NCBI GenBank assembly: GCA_011800155.1
Contig: CM022375.1
Location: 2,294,001 to 2,358,000, forward strand
Reading direction: 5' to 3'
DNA from: Flammulina velutipes
Lineage: Eukaryota; Basidiomycota; Agaricomycetes; Agaricales; Physalacriaceae
DNA: 64,000 nt
The notes under the pieces are model-generated. The model saw nothing but the letters and a program-made list of their open reading frames with translations. It ran no database searches and was not told where the DNA came from. Of the stretch, positions 22,720 to 33,247 are shown in pieces (the stretch's first letter is position 1; every line of letters starts with the position of its first letter). The position numbers and the translations under genes are program-made.

Positions 22720-25293
22720 GATAGGACGGAGTAGAACTCGGTAAGCAGTATCGGTTTTGCCACTGATCTGAGTGATATGTGATCCCGCGCACATCAAAGT
22801 TTCAATACAAGGCATGGTCGAGCTTTGATGGAAGTCCTGAGGACTGATCCGCAGGAGTACCATGAATACGAACGCTGACAGGCTTTGGAGTCAGCGCTGG
22901 ACAACGTGTAGTTGATACCTCAGCCAAGATGGACTCGGCGCCACAGTTTCTATAGAGTTGCGATCAGCTGGAGATGGAGAACATTGACAACCTTCGAGTC
23001 TTCGGCCAGCGTTGTACGATCAACAATACCATGGAATCAGAAAAGATGAATGCTAGCGTTAGGCACAGATGCTTCTGAAGCTCAATCAGTGACCCAGAGG
23101 TACGAGGGCAAGTTCGTGTTCGAAGACAATCAGCACGGCCACGGTCATCAAGGACCGGCCTGGGCCGGTGTGGCGTCGGCTGCCGGGGCGGTAAATCGAC
23201 TGTCGCACGTCCTTTACATTGCTCATACCACTACCAATCGATAACTGATTACAGCACAACTATGGGCAGTGAGATATAAGTATCCGCGTCTTTCAACGAT
23301 TTGTAGTTTTTGGTCCCGCGGAATCTACGTTTGCCCACGTTTCACGTGCGTGTGAACTCCCTCCTCGTACCATCTTCATCATTTCCAATAATACTATCCA
23401 GATCCCGCTGAGGTACCGCTGATCCTGGAAATTCGCGTACTCGTATGGAGAAAGCACTACTCCTCGAGGCTCGCACCATCATTCTAGTAGCAGCATGCAA
23501 TCAATTCTGGAGATGGAAATATCGAGTGCATCACACATCACGAATATCAGACCCTCCATCTCGCCCATCTGACCCCGTGCGCCACATTAACTTGGTGAAA
23601 CCACATCCAAATTGTCTTGAAGTTGAAATAACGGGGGCGTTATCGGTTGAATGACTAATGTAGATCTCGGGGCGTTATCGACAAGTGCTCTCCTACCAGT
23701 ATCACCAATGCCAATGCTGTTCAATACGGGTTTCATCCAATCCATGGTATCATACGTATCAGAGGTGCATATAATACAGCTCCTTTCGGCGGGTAGGTTA
23801 TCATCCAGCCTGTAGAACCTGGATAACTCGACACGGATAGCCTTAAACGGTTACATCCCCATGATACACGCAATTACAAGAGAGCCGGGACTTTCGGCAA
23901 CGGACGCCACCATAACGATATTTGAAGGGAATTATAAGATTATCTGTGGGCGACACTGAAGATGTACGTTTCCAACGGTAGCAACGAAATGCAACTGCTA
24001 CTCGAAGATTGGAATCCTAAGAGTGCAACAAAGTAGAACATAAGTAATACTAGGATAACTTGGTCCATGAGCTGTGCGAGACAATTCTATACTGACTCAA
24101 CGTTACTACCGAGTTCGATATTAGACGGCTGGATACGCTGGCACTGCTGTGTCGCATCGCACTATAAAGAAGTGTATTGGGCGCACCAGAGGAGTCCAGA
24201 TCCCGACGCTTTCTCAGAATCAATCAAGTATCGGTCGGAATATGGATTCGAGAAACTAGACAACGATAGTCTGTCAGTATCAACCAAGACTTGTGATGAA
24301 AGCCAATGAAACAGAATGTTGAGCTGCATGCAGGTCCACATAATTAGCGTGAGCTAGGGGAACGGTCTCGTCCACTCTCCGCCACCCGGAGCATTGGCTG
24401 GCAGCTTTGCAAGTCTACTGTTGTATACTCGCCTGTGAATGCCCTACTCGTTACTAGGAAGAGAGAAATAATGGGGAGAGATCCGTACGTGATGGAAGCG
24501 TACCGTCGCCGCTAGCCCGTAACGTTGCGCCTACCAGCGTAAAGAAGATACCAGCATGTTGCCTTCGTTTTCGTTGCCTCGCCAGGTATCCGCCAGAAGA
24601 ATATGTTTGAAGTCTAGTCAACAGGTCTAGTATTTCAGAATGCAGAACTGCATCATGCAGGCAGGAGCCTGCTGGCAGTGCGGTCCTTGTAGTATACCGG
24701 CAATGCCATGTCCAATGTCTTGCCCAAAAAACGTCGAGAGTATTCTCATGCTGGAAGTACAAATGTAAGAGGCATTGTCTTTGTCATTGGATTTTGCCGG
24801 CGGCATGTACGCCACATGTATGGGGTCCCTCCACCATCCAACACAGGCTTCATTCTCGAAGGGTTCATTGATGAGATGTGGCATCGTTAGGATCCGATGG
24901 ACTATACAATGCCATCGCGTCTAAAGGGTTGTGAGAATTAGGCCGTCAGGTGCTAGAAACAACACACAAGCATTAGAGAATGCACACTGCGAATGTCGTG
25001 AGTATACAACATGGTGGTAAGTAGAAGATCGCGATCCTCAGAACTTTTTAGTATCAATTGATTATATTATGGATTGTTCTGAGCAGAAGAGGACGGGTAC
25101 AAAAATGAAATGATAGACCGGAAGTTGGTTCATGCTTGACTGCTGCTGGCTACCGCCAAACACGTAACATCTTCCAACTGATTCGCCAACCGAATAACGA
25201 GAGAAGAGTCTTCATGTTATAATGTCCCAAAATATGGACGCGCAGTAAAGTAAGTAGATGTTATAAATATGCAAGCAAGCCTATCCGTCGACC
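22720..25293. other. 2.6-kb gene-poor region
   Basis: No frame of more than about 100 codons and none with recognisable domains. Candidates at 23050-23244, 23445-23654 and 24454-24884 lack family signals and were left out. It separates the P450/DUF6534 block from TOM70. Confidence 0.5.
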
Positions 25294-27434
25294 TTAAGCC
25301 ATCGAACGCGCCATTTGCGACAGCTGAGCCGCCATCTCCGGGTAATTCTTCAGAAATTCCACCTGCGAGAGCGTCGCCTAGAAAAGAGTCAGTAAACATC
25401 GCATGGAATAGAAAAATCAGACACATACATATTGATAGGTCAACGCGTTCATCAGCTCAGGCTCCGATCTCGCCAACTCCGCCTGCTTTGCAAAGTGCTT
25501 GACAGCAAGGTCGATCCGGCTCTGCTGCAACGAGAGCTGCGCTAGCGTCGCCACGGCCGCATCACATTCCGGGTCAATCTCCAGCGCTTCGTTGCAGCAC
25601 GCTTCCGCAGGTCCAAGCTCCTGATTCCTCTGGTAGAGTGCCAGTCCCTTATTGACTAACGACAAGACATTCGGGATCCCACTTGTCTTCGCCTTCTCGA
25701 GTTCAAAGGCGCGGTCGAACTTTTCGATCGCGTCATCGAATCGTTGTTGGTCAAGGAGGAGCTCGCCGCTGAAAGATACACATAAGCTAACGCTGCGTAC
25801 ACGAGAAGGGAACATGACATACTAGTAGTTGTGTGGTTCACTGCGATGAGGGAAGGCAACCAAAGTCCGGCGGAACGATGCCATACTTTTAGCAGTGTTT
25901 TGTTGCTTGTACTCGGCGACGGCATATTGGATATGACTGAATACGAAGGTGTCGTCGAGTTCTGTCGACTTGAGGTAATTTTCAGCGGCTTCTTGGAACT
26001 GGTTCAAGATGAATAGAACTGGACGCAGATCAGCAAGGCGAAGACAAGCGAGGCATGACACCAACCTTGTCCTCGGTGGTAGTAGATATCCGGATCGTTG
26101 GGATTCTGGGCAACAGCTTCGTCGAAGCATTTGAAGGCCTGTTCTGGGTTGCTCTGCTCCATATACACACTAGCGATCTTTACCAAGCTCTGGGTGAATG
26201 ACGGGACGAGATCAATTGACTCCTGCAGATCAGCTTTGGCGCCTTCAACATTGTTCATCAGAAATCTAAGATACGTTAAGAGGTATGTCACGTTAGGCAT
26301 GAGCCACTCACTTGAAGGTTCCTCGAAGGTTGAGAGCTTCAGCTTTGCCAACGTCTGTCGAGATACCTTGCTCCATTGCTTCGTTCACCAGCGTCAGCGA
26401 GTGAATGTAGTTCGATGCGTCTAGAGCATCTAGAGCGAGATCCAGAGTTAAGTCTCCTTGGGAAGGTTCTTCCGGGAGGGCAGGATGTTGTCGGGGTCGG
26501 AATGCAGCAAAGTAGGCAGAAATAAAAGTGTATGAAGGCAGTCGGGGAGGGCGACTGGCTAGGATTTCTGCGGTCCGTTTTGTTGCGAGCGCCTTGAGGA
26601 CGCGCTCAACAGACTCGCCGGTGCCCTTGTTTTGGAACCTGTCGAGAATGGCGGATGCGGTGAAGTCACGGAGGGCCTCTTCGTACCGCTCCAATGCTTC
26701 GAGAGCCGTCGCGCGTCTGTTCATGGCTTTAAGGTAACGTGAGTCGAGCTTGAGAGCCTCGTCGCAATCCTGAACGACCAGATCGTATTTTGGAGGCGTG
26801 AGGTTCATGTAGCCTGCAACCAGTTCAGATAGCATTCGGTGGTGAAAAGCTAGACGTACATGCAGCTCGGTTGCTGTAGAAGACAGGCTCTGCCTTGGGT
26901 GAAGTTGTAATGGCGCGGCTATAGAGCTCGGCGGCCTCGCTGAACTGTCTGCCTTGGTACGCAGTATTGCCCTTTTGCTTGAACGACGCAGCTACTTTTG
27001 TCTTCTCCTACAAAACATGTTAACTGGAAATTGAGTCAACGTGTACAGGACATACATCCGGAGACAGCGCCGCTATCTGCTCATCGGTGAGCTCTGTGCC
27101 ATCTGTAGGAAACTGTTAAGACACTTGTATACAGCGAAAGCTGTTTGTTTAACGCACCGTCCACCTTTGGTGCTACAGGTTTCCGTTCCTCCAGCAGCGG
27201 GCCATCCGGGTCCTTGACTGTCTTTTTCTTGCTGGCCGGCTTGGAGGACTTTGCCTTTTTCTTCTTGTCACCGTGTCCTCCCGACGGCTTGGAAGATGTT
27301 GACGCAAAGTAAACGGCACCTCCAACGGCGACGGTCGCGACGGCGGCACCAATGAGAACAGCCTTTTTGTTGTCGGCGACAAAGTCCTGAACGCGCTGGA
27401 CGACGCTGGACGACGGCGACGGCGACGAAGACAT
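25294..27434 (-). CDS. tom70: Mitochondrial import receptor TOM70
   Basis: The outer-membrane TPR receptor that accepts precursor proteins, often with Hsp70/Hsp90, and hands them to the TOM pore. ATG 27434-27432 gives MSSSPSPSSSVVQRVQDF, then the single N-terminal anchor KKAVLIGAAVATVAVGGAVY. A Lys/Gly-rich linker (KKKKAKSSKPASKKK) follows. The cytosolic part is a chain of TPR repeats: a clamp-type set (AASFKQKGNTAYQGRQFSEA, YSNRAACYMNL, AMNRRATALEALERYEEAL), an acidic loop, and later repeats such as YHRGQVLFILNQFQEAAENY, GELLLDQQRFDDAIEKFDRA and LVNKGLALYQRN. The final exon encodes ATLSQVEFLKNYPEMAAQL and ends in RSMA before TAA 25296-25294. Roughly 590 residues, usual for the family. The upstream MSSVFLT extension starts in a poor context and was not used. 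Confidence 0.95.
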
Positions 27435-28087
27435 GATGGACGCGGAAAGGAAGGGAGCGTTGGCCTTCCCAAATTTGCCCGTCCAAGGCGTGAGAAAGAC
27501 GGATGACAAACCATGATGTCATCCGTCGGCAAGACGCGACGCGTCAGTCGCGTCCTGCCCACCACGCGCGCGTTGTATACTCACAACATTCGCCACTCTC
27601 TGTACCATCATATGTCCCAAGTCGTGGACGGTATTGATCTGAATAGCAAGCACGTCCGGCATGCGAGGGCTGTTGCCACCTTGATGTTTTCGTTTCCAGC
27701 GCAAGCACGTTTCTCGCCACGCGTAGACACAAAGTCAGGACGAATCGATGACAATTTTCGTTATGCCCACCAGGTTTATTTCGCTGACTCGTTTTAGGTG
27801 GAAGATTTCTTGATCTGGATAAACCCATGTATTGAGACCATCTCCTGCTCATATAAAGGTTTCAAGCCCCGATATTTCTCTCTTGATGATACTAAGCTCT
27901 CAGGAACACAGGATTCGCTGGTCACCGCACAGGTGAATCATTGTCAAGGACTATCGCTATCGCCGCCTTTGCTACTATAATCTCCGAGCTGTTGCCCGCG
28001 ACCATCAATGCCCGGTCGTAGATCTGCGAGTCTTTTAAACGGATTCTGAACGCAAGACGTCCTTGCGAGCTGGCCTCTTGATCGTCT
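27435..28087. other. Divergent intergenic region, TOM70 and tandem kinase-like 1
   Basis: 653 bp with both promoters. No gene-like frame with support. Confidence 0.4.
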
Positions 28088-29805
28088 ATGCTATTTCTCA
28101 CCCCTCATTCTCCCTGTTTCCTCCTGTTCTTCATCCTTCACGGGGCTTTATTCGCTGGTGCACGGTACGCGTTCTTTCTTTGAATCATCGTCTACTCATC
28201 GAGTAATCATCGCAGTCCTATCAATTCAACTTCGCTCTCCGTTTCGCCGCGTCAAACCAAATTCGGGGAACCATTGGAGTCTCTAGAATTGGCTGACAAA
28301 AAGTATGATCTTATACCATTCCCGGAGCCGTATCAAGGCAAAGATTCCGACTCCTATGAGGTTGTGGGCACTTCTGTGCCCACCATCTTGAAAGTCTACG
28401 AAAATAAAGGGGACACGGGCGAGCGAATGCAGAAAGAGATCGAGTACTCAAAGATCGTATGTAACAACGGTATATGCGAGACGATATAACTCATGCATAA
28501 CTAGGTCAAGCAGTATCTTGCTAGCAAACAAGATGATATGTTTTACTATGTTGTTCTGAAAGATGTTCGGAGGAGATATCCTAAACCGGATAGCCCTCCG
28601 TTGAAACTCTTCCATGAATGGTACCTGGAAGTCAAGAACATGGACGTACAGTTAGAGTTGGCGAATCTGAGGGTGGCAATCGAAAAGCGTCTCCTTTATT
28701 TATTCAAAGTGACACGTTTACGGTGAGCATCTCAGTGAAGTTGTTTTAATTTCCGCTCGTTAACACGTAACAGCTATTTCGACGTTACCCTCGAGAATAT
28801 GTATACTACTAAGAACTTTGACCTCGTAATTCCTATAAATTGGGCACCACCCAAGAGTCCTAGAGATCGTGGTGTCCTTCCTGAGTCCTGGGGAGGAGCT
28901 TGGGAGTATGAACTGCGCGAAACCATCCGAGAGGTAATCAACGTCAAGATGTTGGCAGAGGTGTTGCATCGCCATGGCGAGAGATTGAGGATGTAAGTGT
29001 GACCCAGCACTGGGTCCTGGTGCGAGCTTACTGTTCGGATAGGCAGGATGGTCTCGACATAAGGACCAGAATCGAGCTTAATGACAAGGAGTATCGAATC
29101 AAACCTCTCGGGAGGCAAGGCCGTTTCTCCGAGACCTACAATATCATCGGTGGCTTTGTGAAGGACGGTGCCACGGTGCCGGCTGTGCTGAAAGTCACAG
29201 AGGGTGGTCGCGATAGCTGGAAAGCAGAGAAAGAAATAAGCTATTTACAAACGGCAAGTCGCAAGTCACATTTCGTTATCGCTACACCAAGCTAATATTA
29301 CAATCTGACTTAGGTTAAGCTTTACCTATCCCATAAGACCGATCGCGACTTTTACTACATTGTCATGAAAGACGTACGCGTGGGTTTCCCGGAGAAAGAG
29401 AGCGTCCCGTTGAAGCCCTTCACCGACTGGTTTTACGCAGATCGGAATATGAAGGTATCAAAATCCTTGAGGAAGCTTCGAAAAGCCATCAAGAAGAGAC
29501 TCCTTAAGTTTGCTGAAATAGATGGCCTACTGTACGTCTACCAATTCACGGTAATTCTCTATCCATTGATTCAACGCAGGTATCAGGATTGTAATATGAA
29601 CAACATATTTGTTGATCAAAAATTCAAAATTGTCATGCCCATAGATTGGGGCCCATCTTTCGATAGGAAGGGATGGCATTTTCGTGGCGTGGAAGAGATT
29701 AATACCCAAAATAAGACGGAAAGGAAAAAGATTATAGCGAAGTACAAGACATATTTAAAAGGGAAACTGATAGAAAAGTTTGACTGGGACCTAGACTGGT
29801 GTTAG
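28088..29805 (+). CDS. Secreted protein with two kinase-like domains (copy 1)
   Basis: I do not recognise a named family. ATG 28088 encodes a signal peptide (HSPCFLLFFILHGALFAGAR) followed by a PINST N-glycosylation sequon. Seven exons follow: 28088-28164, 28216-28456, 28505-28722, 28774-28992, 29043-29253, 29314-29532 (approximate end) and about 29580-29805. Two homologous units can be seen. Unit 1: VPTILKVYE (VAIK-like Lys), QKEIEYSKI, FDVTLENMY (catalytic-loop D and N), IPINWAPP (N in place of the DFG Asp). Unit 2: LGRQGRFSETYNIIGG (Gly-loop-like), VPAVLKVTE, AEKEISYL, YQDCNMNNIFVD, MPIDWGP (Asp present). The fold inference is kinase or aminoglycoside-phosphotransferase-like. The intron at 29254-29313 is GC-AG. 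The stop TAG lies in an inverted-repeat arm. Homologous to 48602-50328 and to the remnant at 51183. Confidence 0.78.
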
Positions 29806-30273
29806 GGGAGGGGGTCTACCTGGCCTCTCGGTTTATCAAAATATTTTCAAAGTCCGAGCCTGTGCCGATTTCTCTGAATTCATCGGCGGTGGCGTCCTAG
29901 AAATTGGCTAGAGATGGCTCTTCCTCAATCATCCCTACAACGAACCAAGCAACTCTCTCGAGCTTTGCGACTCATCATAGAAAATTGGCGGTGATTCATT
30001 CCATATTTTGTTCCATTTGTAGAGAGTTTCAATGGTTCCGACTTCGTAGGAAGAGTGGGGGGCAATATCATGCTAATCACTGTCACAAAATTGTGGTAGC
30101 TCTTGTAAACGACTTGGAATGTTTTTCTCGAGGTAGCAAATTGGTGTTCTAGCTTGTGTACTCAATGCTTTCTCCAACTACTAGTGCCCGCATGTAACCC
30201 TAACCTTTGATTGATAGCGGAGATCGAAATATTTTGATAAACCGAGAGGCCAGGTAGAGCCCCTCCCCCAAAC
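29801..30273. mobile_element. MITE-like element with about 45-bp terminal inverted repeats
   Basis: Left arm 29801-29847 and right arm 30227-30273 are inverted copies. A core of 32 bases (29815-29846 against 30227-30258) pairs perfectly; the outer ends (GTTAGGGGAGGGGG against GTTTGGGGGAGGGG) match with a few differences. About 380 bp without coding signal lie between the arms. The size and structure fit a non-autonomous DNA element. I see no clear target-site duplication. The left arm contains the stop codon of the kinase-like gene. Confidence 0.7.
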
Positions 30274-30972
30274 CCAGGCTCTATAAGTCGTGAGTGCAAC
30301 GAACATAGAACATAGAGCCAGGATCTCCAGGCTAACTGGGACCATGACTGAAGCTGACAGGAGATGATGAGGGTTCCGAGGTTGTCACTGTACTACTACA
30401 TAGCCAGTTTTGAGTATGGATAAATTATGATATGGGTGTAGATACTAGGTGTGTATATTAGTACGGTATCCATTACCCAACAGGGAACGTGGCACTTGAG
30501 CGCTTGAGCTCGAGGGCTGGATGAAAATCAGGGGAAAGTGATCGATAAGCGCACTGTAGATCGATCTCAGTCGGCGTTGCATTAATGTCGAGTGGGTATG
30601 TGGCGCAATCTGAGTACGCGTTATATCTCATTCAAGTTATTTCGTAGCGCCCCGGATCCAGATTATCTTAAACTTTTCAACCCCAGGGCCCAGCCTCTTG
30701 AGATCATTTCGGCATCTTCCGATCATGCCTTTCAAGTTCTCCAAGTTTCTTCAGGTTTCTTTTGAACTCAACCACCATCCATCGCTACGTTTGCTCGTCA
30801 AGATCCGGTAATCACTTATCAATGGCAGAGCAGCACCACATCGCGATTACATTGAGTTGAATCACGTAGTTCAAGGGCTGGCCGGGCCATGGAATAGCCT
30901 GGCTGTCACAGGGATTCCCCGACGACGTATATCATCCTTGGCTTGACTCGCTCATCTTGAAAGTCAACCGCC
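30274..30972. other. Intergenic before ketopantoate reductase 1
   Basis: About 700 bp with no recognised gene; the promoter of the reductase is expected here. Confidence 0.4.
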
Positions 30973-32451
30973 ATGTCCTCGAACGTCTTAGTTGTCGGTC
31001 TGGGAGCTGTTGGGGCCATCTGTCTGTTTTCATATCTATGTCTTCTCCTCGTCTTGCTGATTCGATCGCAGCGGCTTACGCGGCTCAAAAATCTGGTATC
31101 GCGAACGTAACTGTTGTCGCAAGAAGTAACTACGAAATCGTTAAAGGTAGGTCCATTATCGCTAGGGACAGACTACCGCTCAACGGTAGTCTTCTCTAGA
31201 GCACGGAATCGATATCAAAAGCGATCATCATGGCGAGCATTTAGGCTGGCGCCCCAATAGACGTACCGTTCTTTCCTCTGTCACAACGACATTGATTCAT
31301 CTGACGTTTCCGTTCTTCTAGTATGCAAGAGCATTGCTGAAGCTGCCGATAGAGAATACGCCTACGTTATCGTCGTCACTAAATGCCTCCCGGAGGTTTT
31401 AAAGACGTCGACGCTTCTCGAGCCTCTTTTGAATGTGGCATACACCGAGCGATTCAAACAACCTGTTTATGTGCTTGTGCAGAACGGACTCGGTATCGAA
31501 ATAGATCTGTATGAGACTTTAAAGAGCAGAGGGGAGGCCCCTCGGATCGTCAGCGTCGCCATGTTCATTCTGGCAAAACAACTAGGACCGAATATCTTCC
31601 AAAGTGGCGCTCAAGTACGCAATAAGTTCCTCTTCCACTCTACTTTTACTGATGTGTCTCATGATATAGGAACGATATGTGTCTGGTGTCTATCGACCGA
31701 ACGATTTTACTACAACGGAGAACTCTGAAGATGAGCGCCGTACACTTGATGGATTCAGTGCTATCATGACGAAAGGCGGAAGTGCGGTGGAAATCGTCCC
31801 AGAGATCCAGCGTCGTAAGTATGAAAAGAACATTACCAATGTCGTTCTTGCCGGCGTAAATCTTCTTACAAGGTCCGTGCCTTCGTCGTGCTCGTTTATC
31901 TTCGGCGATCCTGATAAGTGTAAAGGTATCCATTGACGACCATATTCCGCCCTCCTCCTACGGGAGACGAGGATTACGAATTCCATTATTTCCCTGGCAC
32001 ACAAGCTCTCTTTGAAGAGTTCACGATACCGATGCTGAGGAACATGGTCAAAGAGCTTATATTGCTTGGTTCGTCGGTTTTCATTCAAAGAGAACACTGA
32101 ATCAACGTATCACCCTTAGCTCGTGCGCTTGGATTTCCAAACTCACCGGACGGGTTACAAGACAGCGCAGAAGACGAGTTAATCCAATTTGCCAGAGATA
32201 ATTACTCATTGGTGAGAGAATGCGACACGACGTCTGAATGACGCTAATATGTTTCTTAGCCATCGAGTTTCCACGTTGGTTCTACCTTGATCGACTTGCA
32301 GAAAGACTCCCCGATGGAAATTGAGGTGATATGGGGATCTGTGGTGCGGTTGGCAAAGGCGCGTGGAATTAGCATGCCCCGAGTCGAGATGGTCTATGGT
32401 CTTGTTCTAGTGATGCAGAACCAGATCCTTAGAAAGAAGATGAAGATATAG
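30973..32451 (+). CDS. Ketopantoate reductase-like oxidoreductase (paralogue 1)
   Basis: An ApbA/PanE-type NAD(P)H-dependent 2-dehydropantoate 2-reductase-like enzyme; the true substrate of fungal copies is often unknown. ATG 30973 gives MSSNVLVVGLGAVGAI with the Rossmann GLGAVG motif, then an intron and SAYAAQKSGIANVTVVARSN. Further pieces are EHGIDIKSDHHGEHLGWRPN, YAYVIVVTKCLPEVLKTS, QPVYVLVQNGLGIEIDLY, VSGVYRPNDFTTTENSE, VEIVPEIQRRKYEKNITNVV, TRYPLTTIFRPPPTGDEDYE, LLARALGFPNSPDGL, and the C-terminal domain SSFHVGSTLIDLQKDSPMEI followed by EVIWGSVVRLAKARG. TAG at 32449-32451. The Lys of VTKC and the Glu of the SPMEIEV helix fit the family active site. A paralogue lies in the opposite orientation at 37667-39123. 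Confidence 0.88.
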
Positions 32452-33186
32452 AGTAAGTAGTACCGGTGCCTCGGTCCCGGTCATATTATTGATCGCCTCC
32501 TGGCGTTCATTGCCAGTTTGGGACCTGCGATGATCTTCTGTGTTGACGCAATCGTTGTATCAGGAAATAACCTCAGTAGAAAGCGCTACATTGCTGTTTC
32601 CTCGCCTCTTGTTCTGGCGCCGCATCTGAGCTCGACGTGTACCCAACTTATGGTCAGGAACGCCGGGCAGACAACGGGACGAAGCGGAAGGTCAAGCGCG
32701 GAGAAATCCCCCGGTCCCCATTTCGACCATATCTCTCTACTCTACCACTCTTCGATACTTCATTCCCGCCAGCCTGCCTGGATGCATTTTTAGCTTTATA
32801 GCCAGGCTAAGCTTTCCCTGAGGTCGTTGCTGGTCGTTCGACATTTGGCATCTGCGTTCCTCGGTCTTGTTTCCGAGCCCATGTGTCACAGTGCCAAGCC
32901 ATACGCGTCAATTGTGGTCAACCCCTTTCAGCGTTACCGCATGTGCAGAAATCTTCCCCAATGTGGGTCCCAGTTTACTGTCTTCCACATCCACGGATGC
33001 CAAGGGAGATATGGGGAAGCTTACGGAGGTAAGGAATCACCGTTACACCCTCCGAGCTCTGACAGTCTAATGAGGCTGAATTAATCTTTACGCTTCACGC
33101 TTCAGGTCAGCAGTGGTACTCATCATCTGGATTGAGATCTTTTTTTCAAGGCACGCATCCGCTGCACATGACAAGAGGACAACCAA
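32452..33186. other. Intergenic before chitin deacetylase
   Basis: About 735 bp with no supported gene. Confidence 0.4.
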
Positions 33187-33193
33187 TATAAAA
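33187..33193 (+). promoter_or_regulatory. TATA box of chitin deacetylase
   Basis: TATAAAA preceded by a CCAAT-like ACCAATATAAAAC context, about 60 bp upstream of the start codon. Confidence 0.55.
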
Positions 33194-33247
33194 CGCACCT
33201 AGGCTAACACTGAACGCCCCATCCCCTCTTACTACCAGTCTCCAACA

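Noticed and set aside
24454..24884. Two overlapping minus-strand frames of 85-102 codons
   Set aside because: No recognisable motif, no good splice link, and non-ATG starts for at least part.
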